32,198 nucleotides of DNA from the IMG/VR virus record IMGVR_UViG_3300025120_000283, positions 1 to 32,198 of that record. The stretch is one strand, 5' to 3'. Position numbers and translations under genes: made by a program. Source of the DNA: a virus. How positions within the stretch are numbered: the stretch's first letter is position 1; every line of letters begins with the position of its first letter. Below are positions 17,278-26,092 of this stretch, piece after piece. The notes beneath the pieces were generated by a model. It was not told where the DNA came from and did no database searches. It was given only the letters and a program-made list of their open reading frames with translations.

Positions 17278-18867
17278 ATGGCTTTTACAGTAGGTTTACC
17301 GGCGGCATTACAGCCAACGCAATCGAAAACAATGTACCCTGGAAACTATATAGATTTCACAAGTACAACATTTGACCAATGGGGTCAACAATTTTTACCA
17401 GACGTATACGAACAAGAAGTTGAAAGATATGGAAACAGATCTATTGGTTCTTTCTTACGTATGGTGTCGGCAGAAATGCCATCAACTTCAGATCAAATTA
17501 TCTGGACAGAACAAGGACGTTTACATACTCGTTATGCTAATGTAATTCCTTTAGGAAATGCAGGTGGTTTACCGGCTGGAGCTGTTCCAGCTGCAATCGT
17601 AGCAGGAGCATCAGGTACAGCTTTAAACTTTAGCGTACCCACAGCACAACCAAGAAGTACAGGAACAACTACAGATAAAACTGAGCCTGTTAACTTTAGA
17701 GTTGGAGCAACAGTTATGGTACAAACGCAGACAGGAGCTACAACAGCAGTTGGAGGTTCTGGTGAAGTAATTAAAGGTGTTGTTACAGCAGTTTCTGGAC
17801 AAAACTTTCAAATTAAATCTTACGCCGCTCATGGCGGAATATTAGTAGCCAGCAGAGTTACAGCTGTTGCTTATGGTAATGAATTTGCTAAAGGTACTGG
17901 TTCTTTTACAGAATCCTTAAATCCTAGCTATGCTACATTTAATAATTCTCCAATTATCTTAAAAGATAACTATGCAATTAATGGATCTGACACAGCTCAG
18001 ATTGGTTGGATTGAAGTTACTTCTGAAAACGGAGCAAATGGATACTTGTGGTATATGAAATCTGAACATGAAGTAAGACTTCGTTGGGAAGATTATTTAG
18101 AAATGTCTATGGTTGAAGGTGTTCTTAAGACTGGTGGTCAAGGTGGTGCTAATGGTATCGCTTTAGGCTATACTGCAGGCGCTAGCTCAATTACTGTAGG
18201 TGGAACTAATCAAAACGCTAAAGGTACAGAAGGATTTTTTGCAGCCTTGGAAACTAGAGGAAATGTATATACAGGATTTGGCGCGTCTGCAGCTATTGGA
18301 GCAGGTGGTGGTGCATTAACAGATTTTGACAACGTCCTTAAGCAATTAGATAAGCAAGGTGCTATTGAAGAAAATATGCTTTTCTTAAATAGAGAACTTT
18401 CTTTAGAAATTGATGACATTCTTGCAATGCAAAATGGTGCATTTGCCGGAACAGCTGCAAATACTCATGGCACATCTTATGGTGTATTTAACAACAGCGC
18501 AGACATGGCTCTTAATTTAGGGTTTACTGGTTATAGAAGAGGTTCTTATGACTTCTACAAAACTGACTGGAAATACTTAAATGATTGGTCAACAAGAGGT
18601 GGTTTTGGAGATATTGAAGGTGCATTAGTGCCTGCAGGTACTTCAACGGTGTACGATCAGCAATTAGGATCAAACATCAAACGACCTTTTTTACATATTA
18701 GATATAGAGCTTCTGAAACAGAAAACAGAAAAAACAAATCCTGGATAACAGGGTCTGTTGGAACTGGATCGCCTACAACTGATATCGATGAAATGAGAAT
18801 TTCTTACTTAAGTGAAAGATGTCTTATCACACAAGCTGCTAATAACTTTGTGTTATTTAAAGCTTAA
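17278..18867 (+). CDS. Major capsid protein, HK97-fold type, 529 aa
   Basis: The main shell protein. The N-terminus has DFTSTTFDQWGQQFLPDVYE, then EVERYGNRSIGSFLRMVSAE and WTEQGRLHTRYA, which I recognise as the N-arm/E-loop region of crAss-like and related environmental capsid proteins. The core contains NGSDTAQIGWIEV, NGYLWYMKSEHEVRLRWEDY and LEMSMVEGVLKTGGQGG. The C-terminal part has KRPFLHIRYRASETENRKN and LSERCLITQAANNFVLFK. It follows the scaffold after an 18-nt A-rich leader (ATCAAAACAA) without Shine-Dalgarno. A strong hairpin follows the stop, consistent with high expression or stabilisation of its message. Confidence 0.88.
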   Translation: MAFTVGLPAALQPTQSKTMYPGNYIDFTSTTFDQWGQQFLPDVYEQEVERYGNRSIGSFLRMVSAEMPSTSDQIIWTEQGRLHTRYANVIPLGNAGGLPAGAVPAAIVAGASGTALNFSVPTAQPRSTGTTTDKTEPVNFRVGATVMVQTQTGATTAVGGSGEVIKGVVTAVSGQNFQIKSYAAHGGILVASRVTAVAYGNEFAKGTGSFTESLNPSYATFNNSPIILKDNYAINGSDTAQIGWIEVTSENGANGYLWYMKSEHEVRLRWEDYLEMSMVEGVLKTGGQGGANGIALGYTAGASSITVGGTNQNAKGTEGFFAALETRGNVYTGFGASAAIGAGGGALTDFDNVLKQLDKQGAIEENMLFLNRELSLEIDDILAMQNGAFAGTAANTHGTSYGVFNNSADMALNLGFTGYRRGSYDFYKTDWKYLNDWSTRGGFGDIEGALVPAGTSTVYDQQLGSNIKRPFLHIRYRASETENRKNKSWITGSVGTGSPTTDIDEMRISYLSERCLITQAANNFVLFKA

Positions 18868-18882
18868 TTTTTATTAACTATA

Positions 18883-18911
18883 GGATACGGGCCCTTCGGG
18901 GCCTAGTATTC
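18883..18911 (+). terminator. UUCG-tetraloop hairpin after the capsid gene
   Basis: The 12-nt left arm (18883-18894, GGATACGGGCCC) pairs with the right arm 18899-18911 around the loop TTCG (18895-18898). Pairing includes six G/C-rich pairs with one G-U, a single bulged A, then six more pairs. It begins 16 nt after the capsid stop. No long T-run follows, so it may be a partial terminator, a 3'-end stabiliser or an attenuator of downstream reading, not a full factor-independent terminator. Confidence 0.75.
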
Positions 18912-18931
18912 TTATTATATATTATTTAATT

Positions 18932-19690
18932 ATGAGCACAAAAGTAAAATCAATTGGCCTAGAAGCTAACTGGGGAATTAAAGATAGAATGTATATTTTG
19001 AACGGAGCAGCTCCTTTAACATATACTATTCAAACTAAGCATACTTCTAAAAAACCTTTATTGTGGTTTGATGAAACTATTAATCAAAATAGAGAATTAA
19101 GATTAGCTTCAAATCAAAGATCATTATTTGTTGATGAGCAAGATGGTTACGCTACTTTGCAACACGTTATGTTTGAAGATGGAGTATTAAATGTTCCTAG
19201 AACAGAACAAAATATACAAAAGTTGTTATCGCTTTACCATCCTAAAAAAGTATGGTCTGAAATTGATGATGAAATTATAGCGGAGGATGAGCTAGACAAT
19301 ATTGAACATGAATTAGAGGCTTTAACTTTAGTACATAGTTTAGATATTTCACACTTAGAAGCTATTATGAGAACTGAGTTAGGTTCTGCTGTTGGATCTT
19401 TATCATCTAAAGAATTAAAAAGAGATGCATATAATTTTGCTAGACAAAACCCAGCATTATTTATAGAGCTATCTGAAGATGAAGATATAACTTTAAGAAA
19501 TTTAGCTAACAGAGCAGTAGAAACCGGTATTATAATGTTAACAGAAGATAACACAGTATTTAAATTTGCTAATGGCAAAAAAATAATGACTGTTCCTTTT
19601 GATCAACATCCATACGGCGCTCTTGCTCAATATTTTAAAACTGACGAAGGAATAGATTTAATGAAGTCTATTTCTAAAAAGCTTTCATAG
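18932..19690 (+). CDS. Conserved virion/head-associated protein, 252 aa
   Basis: The N-terminal half is beta-rich: VKSIGLEANWGIKDRMYILN and APLTYTIQTKHTSKKPLLWF, then ATLQHVMFEDGVLNVPR and LLSLYHPKKVW. The second half is helical and acidic (EIDDEIIAEDELDNIEHELE; then LEAIMRTELG). It closes with VFKFANGKKIMTVPFDQHPYG. I have an impression that this pattern recurs next to capsid genes of marine phages, but I cannot name a family. It sits between the capsid gene and the connector genes and has hairpins on both sides. A head decoration, head-completion or assembly role is possible. It is the only gene here that ends in TAG. Confidence 0.65.
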   Translation: MSTKVKSIGLEANWGIKDRMYILNGAAPLTYTIQTKHTSKKPLLWFDETINQNRELRLASNQRSLFVDEQDGYATLQHVMFEDGVLNVPRTEQNIQKLLSLYHPKKVWSEIDDEIIAEDELDNIEHELEALTLVHSLDISHLEAIMRTELGSAVGSLSSKELKRDAYNFARQNPALFIELSEDEDITLRNLANRAVETGIIMLTEDNTVFKFANGKKIMTVPFDQHPYGALAQYFKTDEGIDLMKSISKKLS

Positions 19691-19698
19691 CTTAAATT

Positions 19699-19727
19699 GA
19701 TGTAAGGTAAGAAATTAACCTTACATC
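19699..19727 (+). terminator. GAAA-tetraloop hairpin after the 252-aa gene
   Basis: A 10-bp perfect stem, GATGTAAGGT (19699-19708) with ACCTTACATC (19718-19727), extends inward by two A-T pairs if one A (19717) is bulged, leaving the loop GAAA (19711-19714), a GNRA tetraloop. It starts 9 nt after the stop codon. No clear T-tract follows. It could be a terminator-like or message-stabilising element. Confidence 0.6.
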
Positions 19728-19754
19728 GCCTAAATTAATAATAAACAAAAATGC

Positions 19755-20471
19755 ATGGTTAATATAAATAATGTATACCAAACGGTTCTTGTTATAACTA
19801 ACAAAGACAACAGAGGTTATATAACGCCAGATGAATTTAATAGATTAGCAGAGCAAGCTCAAAACGAAATCTTTGCTAGCTATTTTGCTAGAGAAGCAGG
19901 GTATGAATTAAATGCTTTTTTAACTAGTGATTTTTCTGATCCAAATACATATTTAGCAGAAAAAATAAATGTATTTTACAAGGCAGCTACTTTAACAAAA
20001 TCTAATGGTGAATTTTCTTATCCATCAGATTTATATAGAGTTGGCATAGTTTCTGTTGCAGATATAGTAGCAGATAGAGCTTCTCATGAAGAAATTAAAT
20101 ACATTAATCTTTCTCCATTAACTTATCCTGTTAAAAGTCAGCCTGTTTATACATTAAGCAGTTCAGGTGTGTTGGTATACCCTACAACAATAACTTCAGA
20201 TGTAAAATTAGATTATTTAAAAGCGCCCTTAAGACCTAAATGGGGATATGTTTTAAATGGAACAATTCCTTATTATGATCCAACTGCTTTTGATCCAGCT
20301 GCTGATAGTTATGATGTTTCTGCTAAGTCTTACAACTTTGAACTACACCCTTCGGAAGAAAACAACTTAGTAGTTAGTATATTAAATTATGCAGGCGTTG
20401 TTATTAAGCAGCAAGATGTAGCAGGATTTGCTCAAGGTAAAGAACAACAAAACACAGCACAAGAACAATAA
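19755..20471 (+). CDS. Head-tail connector / ring-type protein, 238 aa
   Basis: The N-terminal region (VNINNVYQTVLVITNKDNRG, then DEFNRLAEQAQNEIFASYFA) is helical, as in phage adaptor proteins that dock on the portal. The middle is beta-rich (FSYPSDLYRVGIVSV, KYINLSPLTYP, VLVYPTTITSDVKLDYLKAP), and the end is helical (ELHPSEENNLVVSILNYAGV) with a Gln-rich tail. It precedes a second connector-like gene and the nozzle gene, as adaptor/ring proteins do in podoviruses. A nearby ATG at 19751 reads into an early stop, so ATG 19755 is chosen. The function is inferred from layout and fold type. Confidence 0.6.
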   Translation: MVNINNVYQTVLVITNKDNRGYITPDEFNRLAEQAQNEIFASYFAREAGYELNAFLTSDFSDPNTYLAEKINVFYKAATLTKSNGEFSYPSDLYRVGIVSVADIVADRASHEEIKYINLSPLTYPVKSQPVYTLSSSGVLVYPTTITSDVKLDYLKAPLRPKWGYVLNGTIPYYDPTAFDPAADSYDVSAKSYNFELHPSEENNLVVSILNYAGVVIKQQDVAGFAQGKEQQNTAQEQ

Positions 20472-21397
20472 TGGCAATATCAAGAAGACCTTTAGACGTA
20501 AACAATTATTCAGCATTAGATGGTGGTAATGGTTTAGCTATCCCTGGCTACTACAGGAGAACAAATTTAAACGATATAATAAATAGTTTTATAGTAGCGT
20601 ATATAGGAGATGGTAAAATTTTAACAAAAGTTCCTAGATACGAGGTAGCCTACTGGGCACAAAGAGCTGTACAAGAGTTTAGTTATGATACGTTTCACTC
20701 TGAAAAGTCTATAGAAATTCAGTTAAATTCTATGCGCCAAATGTCTTTGCCATCTGATTACGTAAACTATGTAAAAGTGCAATGGACTGATACAACAGGA
20801 GTTATGAGAACAATGCTTCCAAGTAGTGTTACTCGCGCTAATCAAGGAATTGCGCAGGATGAAAATTATCATTATTTATATGATGAACAAGGTAATATTG
20901 TTTACGCAGAAACTTCAGAAACTATAAAAAGGTATCAATCACGTAGCGAAGCAGAAGCCACAGCATTAGCTAGCACGTATTATTATAATGACTTTGACCA
21001 AAACAATAGCTTTGGGTATTTTGGGGCTAGATATGGCTTGCAACCAGAATACGCTAATATGAATGGTAATTTTGTATTAGATTTAGATGCGGGTCAAATA
21101 TACTTTCCGTCTAGTATACCGCAAGATACATATGTAACTTTAACATATGTGTCTGACGGCTTAGGTGAAAATGGAGATTTTGACAACGTGTTAGTGCCTA
21201 AAATGGCTGAAGATGCTGTTATGTCTACTATGCTATACAACTTATCTAAATTACGCCCTTCCGCAATGGGCGCTGCCGCTCTGTATAAAAAAGAAGCTTA
21301 TGCAAAAACGCGAAACGCAAAAATAAGAATTGCTAATATGAAAATAGAAGAAATGACTAATATATTTCGTAATAAAGCAAAGTGGATTAAACATTAA
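20471..21397 (+). CDS. Tail adaptor protein (tubular A / gp11-like), 308 aa
   Basis: The N-terminal helical part contains DIINSFIVAYIGDGKIL, then VPRYEVAYWAQRAVQEFSYD, followed by LNSMRQMSLPSDYVNYVKV. This layout (helices, then a beta barrel beginning LPSDYVNYVKVQW) matches the T7 gp11 / P22 gp4 type adaptors that join portal to tail. The C-terminus returns to helices: PKMAEDAVMSTMLYNLSKLR and basic KKEAYAKTRNAKIRIANMKI. It starts on the stop codon of the preceding gene (1-nt overlap) and lies directly upstream of the large nozzle gene. The adaptor class is inferred; the structural role is likely. Confidence 0.65.
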   Translation: MAISRRPLDVNNYSALDGGNGLAIPGYYRRTNLNDIINSFIVAYIGDGKILTKVPRYEVAYWAQRAVQEFSYDTFHSEKSIEIQLNSMRQMSLPSDYVNYVKVQWTDTTGVMRTMLPSSVTRANQGIAQDENYHYLYDEQGNIVYAETSETIKRYQSRSEAEATALASTYYYNDFDQNNSFGYFGARYGLQPEYANMNGNFVLDLDAGQIYFPSSIPQDTYVTLTYVSDGLGENGDFDNVLVPKMAEDAVMSTMLYNLSKLRPSAMGAAALYKKEAYAKTRNAKIRIANMKIEEMTNIFRNKAKWIKH

Positions 21398-21406
21398 CAT
21401 AATTTT

Positions 21407-24400
21407 ATGCCAGAAATTAAAAGAACATTTAATCGCGGTAAAATGAACCGTGATTTAGATTCTAGAATCGTGCCGGCGGGTGAATACCGAGAAGCTTTTA
21501 ATGTTAACATAGGACAATCAGAGGGCTCAGACGTAGGTGCAATTGAAAATTTACTAGGTAATGAATTAGTAGCAGCTTCTAGTATTAATAATGGTAAATG
21601 CATAGGAGAAGTAAGCGATAATAAAACAGAAAAAATATATTTTTTTGTTACTAGCAATAACTCATATAACGAAACCAATTCTGGGCAACACGGTCTTTTT
21701 GAATATGATCAAAAAACAAAACAAACTACTACTTTAATTATAACTACTCAATTAAACTTGCATCAAGATTATCCTATTACGGGAATAAACATTGTTGATG
21801 ATCTTTTGTTTTGGACGGATAATAGGAATTGTCCTAGAAAAATTAATGTTGTTACGGCTAGAAATAATATTAACTATTATACATCAGCAGCAGACATTGA
21901 CAATTTAACTTCAGTCGCCAAGTTTGCTCCTTACGAAGCTCTTACTTTAGTAGAAGCAGTTAAAGATGCCAGCATAACATCAACGTTTATGCAGGATAAA
22001 TTAATTAGATTTTCATATAGATGGCAATTTGATGATAGCGAGTATAGTACTTTAGCACCCTTTAGCCCTATAATATTTTCTAGACTAAGTGAAACTGATA
22101 CAATTAGCTCTGCATTAGGTAATTTTGGTGAAATTGAAACTTTTGTAAATGCAATTAATCAAGTTAAATTGCAAATCCCAACCCCTACGGGTTATGGTAT
22201 TACTAATGTAGAATTAATTTACCAAGAAACAGGAAACGGAACACTTTATGTTGTAGACGATTTAGAAGTTACAACAGAGCCTTTTGTTAATTTTACATAT
22301 TCATCAACTGATCCATTTAGAACGTTACCTCCGGATCAACTTACTAGAGTATACGATGCGGTTCCTAGAAAAGCGTTAGCGCAAGATGTAGCCGGTGGTA
22401 GATTAGTTTATGGAAACTTTTTACAAAACTTTAATCTTCCGCAAATTGCTTTTACGGTAGCAAGAACAGGTGAAACATCTTCAAGAAATAATATACTTTC
22501 AAATCAATCTGTAAAATCTAGGCGTACATACCAAGTAGGTATTGTATTAGCAGATAAATTTGGAAGGCAATCTCCTGTAATACTATCAAGTTCTGGAGTA
22601 GACACTGTGTTTGTAGATCCAGGGTATGGTAATTCAGCATCTACAACGGCTTTTAACGCATTAAGAATTACATTTACAGACACTACTCAAATACCTGATT
22701 GGGCATATTCTTACAGGGTTGTTGTTAAGCAAAGAGAACAAGAATATTATAATTGGATATCAATTATTACTGGAGCAAATAATATTGAAAGACTAGGCGA
22801 CAGTATAAATAAAATACCAAGAGATCCAACCGCTGTAATACCACCAAGTACTTCATCAACAATATCTCCATGTGATATTTCTGTGTATCCTAAATATTTA
22901 AACGGAGGTAATGTATATACTGCTGCATACGCTGGTTTAACTTCAGTGCAATCTATAGAAAATCCTACGGGGGATGCTTTAGTTACTACTGTAGATAATA
23001 GCGGTAGTGCTGTAAGCTCTGGATTATGTGTATTTGAAACAGAACCTATAAGCTCTGAACTTGACATATTTTTTGAAACTTCAACAGGAGGGTTAATAAG
23101 CGAAATACCAGCTACAGCAATAGACATAGCTTTTTTTAATTGTATATTATTAACTTTTGATCCAGGAGGAAGTGGAGATGATCATATAGAAATAAATAGA
23201 ATTAGAGCTGGTTTTAATGAAAATGCTTTTAACGTGGGAGTTAGAGCATATGTTGTTAAAGAAAACTTTACAGAAGAAAGAAGAGGTAATACTTTAATTC
23301 ACTCTAGTGGGCTTTTAAATTCACGAACAGGTATTAACTATATAAATCAATTTAACGAGAGTGAGGGCGGCTTAACAATATCCCTTGACCCTCAAGATGG
23401 CTCAGTGCAAAAGCTATTTACTGATGATACTTCAATAAATGTATTTCAAGAAGATAAAGTGTCTAGATCACCTATTAATAAAGACTTTATATATTCAGCA
23501 GAAGGAGGTGCAGTTCCAGTTACTAGTAATACACAATTTTTAGGAACAATAGCGCCGTTTGCTGGGCAATACGGTATTGCTACAGACCCTCAATCTTTTG
23601 CTTCTTTTGGTTTTTCAAAATACTTTACAGATAGAAACAAAGGGGTTGTTTTAAAACTTTCGCAAAATGGAATACAAGAAATTTCAACATCTGGATTAGG
23701 TGATTTTTTTAGAGACGCATTAAAATCAGCAGATGCAGTGATTGGTTCTTTTGATGAATATAGCAGAAATTATGAATTAACAATAACAGGCAGCGGGCTT
23801 GACGGCAATGCTGATACCAATGTGGCTACCGCCAGCGAAGGTTACTTAACAGTTTGCTTTGACGATAGATCTAATGGATGGACTTCTTTTAGAGGGTTTA
23901 AGCAAGAAGGAGGTTTGTCTTTAAACAATAGTTTTTATACTTTTAACGGAGGTAGTTTATGGCAACATCACAGTCCTAATGTAACTAGAAATAACTTTTA
24001 CGGAACATCATCACAAGAATCTTATGTAATACCTATATTTAATGATGCTGCTTCGCTTGTAAAACAATTTAACGCCTTTTCTTACGAAGGAACATCAGGT
24101 TGGGAAGTTGACTATATAGAAACAGATATAAATACTATCGGTACTGTACCTACGGTAGCAACAACATTTAATACTACATTACAATTAAACGGAGCTGCTA
24201 GTAATTCTATATTTAACGGAGCAAACACAAGCGTTAATAAACAAGGTGAGCAAATATTTTGGGCTATATTTGTTTCTCCATTAAATTCTCAATACAAATT
24301 TTCTAATGTTAATAATGTTACATTGACCCAAGGTTCAGGAAGTAGTTTAACAATTGAAAGCCCCTCGTCTATTACAGATGAGCGTCTTGTATTTAGAATA

Positions 24401-25405
24401 TCTCACGTTGTGGGTAGTTCTAATACTATTCAAACGCTTGACATTGGAGGCAATGGAGCAGAGTTGGCATTTACAGTGGCCTTATTAACAGTAAATACTG
24501 TAGATACTGTTTCAAATGCAGCATTAACACCAGCTTCTCAAATATTTAACTCAGCAGGAGCTAACTTTATACAATTTTCAACAGCAGTATTTAATAATTA
24601 TTATGTTGACAATGCTAACATTACCATTAATACTAGTGGAATGCCTGCTAGCACCAATATAGGAGTGCCTACAGCAACGCAAAACGGAGATAATATTAAT
24701 TATTCAGTTCCAGTTACTGTGCCAACATCTGCAACAGCAGGTGTTATAACTGTTACAGGATTTGCAATAATAAAACCAACGCTAACATGGACGGCAATAG
24801 CTAGTCCCGGTATTTTAACTACGCCAACAGGAACAGCTGCTGGAGTTCCATATTATATTGCTCCTTATGATAATGCAAGCTTAAGATTAGCAACTATTGT
24901 ATATACTTGTTTAGCCAACGAAGTTTTAAGTGCTTCATCTAGAACGGTATCTTATGCTCCGTTGTCTCCAACAATTACAACTGTGTTGAGCAATCAAGAT
25001 GGTATTTTAACATTTAATATACAATTTGCCAGCATTACTGTAGACACTGTAGCTACTGCTGTTTTAGGCGGCTCTGGAGCTGAGGTAGCAACATTAGGAG
25101 CAATACCTACAACAGGAAATTTAGTTACAGCTGGGACCGCTATAACTATAACAAATACTTGGAATGTTGATATTAGTGTAACTCCAGAAGAGTATCCAGC
25201 TTCACCAAATGGATTTGGCACGAACTGGATTAAATTTAACGGGAACATTGGTACATCTGTTGTTGAGCCTGGAGCTAGCTTTACTATTAGCGCGGACGCT
25301 AACGCCACTGGTTCTTCAAGAACTGTTAATGCAAGGATTGCATGTGATAATTCTAGAATAAATCCAGTGTTAGCTAATAAAACAATAACAATAACTCAAG
25401 CATAA
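21407..25405 (+). CDS. Large tail nozzle/stabilisation-type protein with BACON-like C-terminus, 1332 aa
   Basis: This is the longest complete gene. The N-terminus (MPEIKRTFNRGKMNRDLDSR, then EYREAFNVNIGQSEGSDVGA) is a pattern I associate with tail nozzle/stabilisation proteins of crAss-like and other short-tailed marine phages. The body is beta-rich, with repeated blocks such as TYQVGIVLADKFGRQSPV and PDWAYSYRVVVKQREQEYYN, plus YEGTSGWEVDYIE at about 894-906. Residues about 980-1240 look like Ig-like beta domains. Residues about 1240-1332 resemble BACON: TWNVDISV, NWIKFNGNIG, GASFTISADANATGSSRTVN, ARI and a terminal TITITQA. BACON modules are often glycan- or mucin-associated, so host or surface binding at the tail tip is possible. 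Confidence 0.7.
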   Translation: MPEIKRTFNRGKMNRDLDSRIVPAGEYREAFNVNIGQSEGSDVGAIENLLGNELVAASSINNGKCIGEVSDNKTEKIYFFVTSNNSYNETNSGQHGLFEYDQKTKQTTTLIITTQLNLHQDYPITGINIVDDLLFWTDNRNCPRKINVVTARNNINYYTSAADIDNLTSVAKFAPYEALTLVEAVKDASITSTFMQDKLIRFSYRWQFDDSEYSTLAPFSPIIFSRLSETDTISSALGNFGEIETFVNAINQVKLQIPTPTGYGITNVELIYQETGNGTLYVVDDLEVTTEPFVNFTYSSTDPFRTLPPDQLTRVYDAVPRKALAQDVAGGRLVYGNFLQNFNLPQIAFTVARTGETSSRNNILSNQSVKSRRTYQVGIVLADKFGRQSPVILSSSGVDTVFVDPGYGNSASTTAFNALRITFTDTTQIPDWAYSYRVVVKQREQEYYNWISIITGANNIERLGDSINKIPRDPTAVIPPSTSSTISPCDISVYPKYLNGGNVYTAAYAGLTSVQSIENPTGDALVTTVDNSGSAVSSGLCVFETEPISSELDIFFETSTGGLISEIPATAIDIAFFNCILLTFDPGGSGDDHIEINRIRAGFNENAFNVGVRAYVVKENFTEERRGNTLIHSSGLLNSRTGINYINQFNESEGGLTISLDPQDGSVQKLFTDDTSINVFQEDKVSRSPINKDFIYSAEGGAVPVTSNTQFLGTIAPFAGQYGIATDPQSFASFGFSKYFTDRNKGVVLKLSQNGIQEISTSGLGDFFRDALKSADAVIGSFDEYSRNYELTITGSGLDGNADTNVATASEGYLTVCFDDRSNGWTSFRGFKQEGGLSLNNSFYTFNGGSLWQHHSPNVTRNNFYGTSSQESYVIPIFNDAASLVKQFNAFSYEGTSGWEVDYIETDINTIGTVPTVATTFNTTLQLNGAASNSIFNGANTSVNKQGEQIFWAIFVSPLNSQYKFSNVNNVTLTQGSGSSLTIESPSSITDERLVFRISHVVGSSNTIQTLDIGGNGAELAFTVALLTVNTVDTVSNAALTPASQIFNSAGANFIQFSTAVFNNYYVDNANITINTSGMPASTNIGVPTATQNGDNINYSVPVTVPTSATAGVITVTGFAIIKPTLTWTAIASPGILTTPTGTAAGVPYYIAPYDNASLRLATIVYTCLANEVLSASSRTVSYAPLSPTITTVLSNQDGILTFNIQFASITVDTVATAVLGGSGAEVATLGAIPTTGNLVTAGTAITITNTWNVDISVTPEEYPASPNGFGTNWIKFNGNIGTSVVEPGASFTISADANATGSSRTVNARIACDNSRINPVLANKTITITQA

Positions 25406-25406
25406 T

Positions 25407-25646
25407 ATGGCAACAATAGTAAATTTTCCATTTCAAGAAAAAGAGGGTAAATATTTTGCACCTATAAGTTCATCTGAATCAAATTATATTGTTGTTAATG
25501 GTGTTTTAACGGCTACTGAAAATAAAATAGTTAGTGGTATTAAAGGAGCTTTTGCAACTGTTAAATTGTCTTTACCGGTTACTCAATCTTCAATTAAAAA
25601 AGAATTATTTGCATTTAATACAGAAACTATATACTCTTCAACTTAA
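25407..25646 (+). CDS. Small conserved hypothetical protein, 79 aa
   Basis: MATIVNFPFQEKEGKYFAPI begins a beta-rich protein (SNYIVVNGVLTATENKI; GAFATVKLSLPVT). It has no signal peptide, membrane segment or catalytic motif. It is 1 nt from the tail gene and 5 nt from the GNAT-like gene, so it belongs to the same transcript. A minor virion component is possible, but nothing in the sequence fixes a role. Confidence 0.55.
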   Translation: MATIVNFPFQEKEGKYFAPISSSESNYIVVNGVLTATENKIVSGIKGAFATVKLSLPVTQSSIKKELFAFNTETIYSST

Positions 25647-25651
25647 ATTAT

Positions 25652-26092
25652 ATGAAATTACAAGTACGAAAATTACAAGAATCCGATTGGGATTTTTTAC
25701 CAAAATGGTGGGAAGCTTATAAGTCAGAAGGCTTTCCGCGCGACTTTTTGCCTGGTTCATTTAAAATAAATGATGATCAAAAAGAGGATAAAAAAGGTTT
25801 AGGCGGCTTTATGGTTTGCAAAGGAAAAGATCCTATTGCGGCTATGTGGCTGTGGATGACAAATAGTAAGACTGCAATTCCAGCTGTTGTTATAAGCGAT
25901 AAGTTTTATCAAGATACGGACAGAAGTGATGCATTGCAACTCTTAGTAGATTTTACCACTGATTTTGCAGAAGACATGGGTTATAAATACGCATTTGCTT
26001 GGGCAAAAAGGGGTATATTATTAGAAAAATATAAAAAAGCGGAGTATTATGTAGATGAAACTCCATCTTATGAATTAATAATGAAATACTAA
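25652..26092 (+). CDS. GNAT-like acetyltransferase-fold protein, 146 aa
   Basis: MKLQVRKLQESDWDFLPKWW resembles the first strand and helix of GNAT enzymes (V-R-x-L-x-x-x-D). The middle has LGGFMVCKGKDPIAAMWLWM, the central strands, and AIPAVVISDKFYQD. A helix follows (ALQLLVDFTTDFAEDMGYKY), and the end is AEYYVDETPSYELIMKY. The usual acetyl-CoA loop (Q/R-x-x-G-x-G/A) is not clear; the DRSDALQ region may replace it, so activity is uncertain. Similar genes appear among virion genes of short-tailed phages, where they may be structural or modify a protein. It ends on the next gene's ATG (1-nt overlap). Confidence 0.6.
   Translation: MKLQVRKLQESDWDFLPKWWEAYKSEGFPRDFLPGSFKINDDQKEDKKGLGGFMVCKGKDPIAAMWLWMTNSKTAIPAVVISDKFYQDTDRSDALQLLVDFTTDFAEDMGYKYAFAWAKRGILLEKYKKAEYYVDETPSYELIMKY

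Noticed and set aside
19685-19720. Possible TAG stop recoding (read-through of the TAG at 19688-19690), as known in some crAss-like phages
   Set aside because: Read-through would add only a few residues before TAA, genes elsewhere are free of in-frame TAG or TGA, and all other reading frames fit the standard code.
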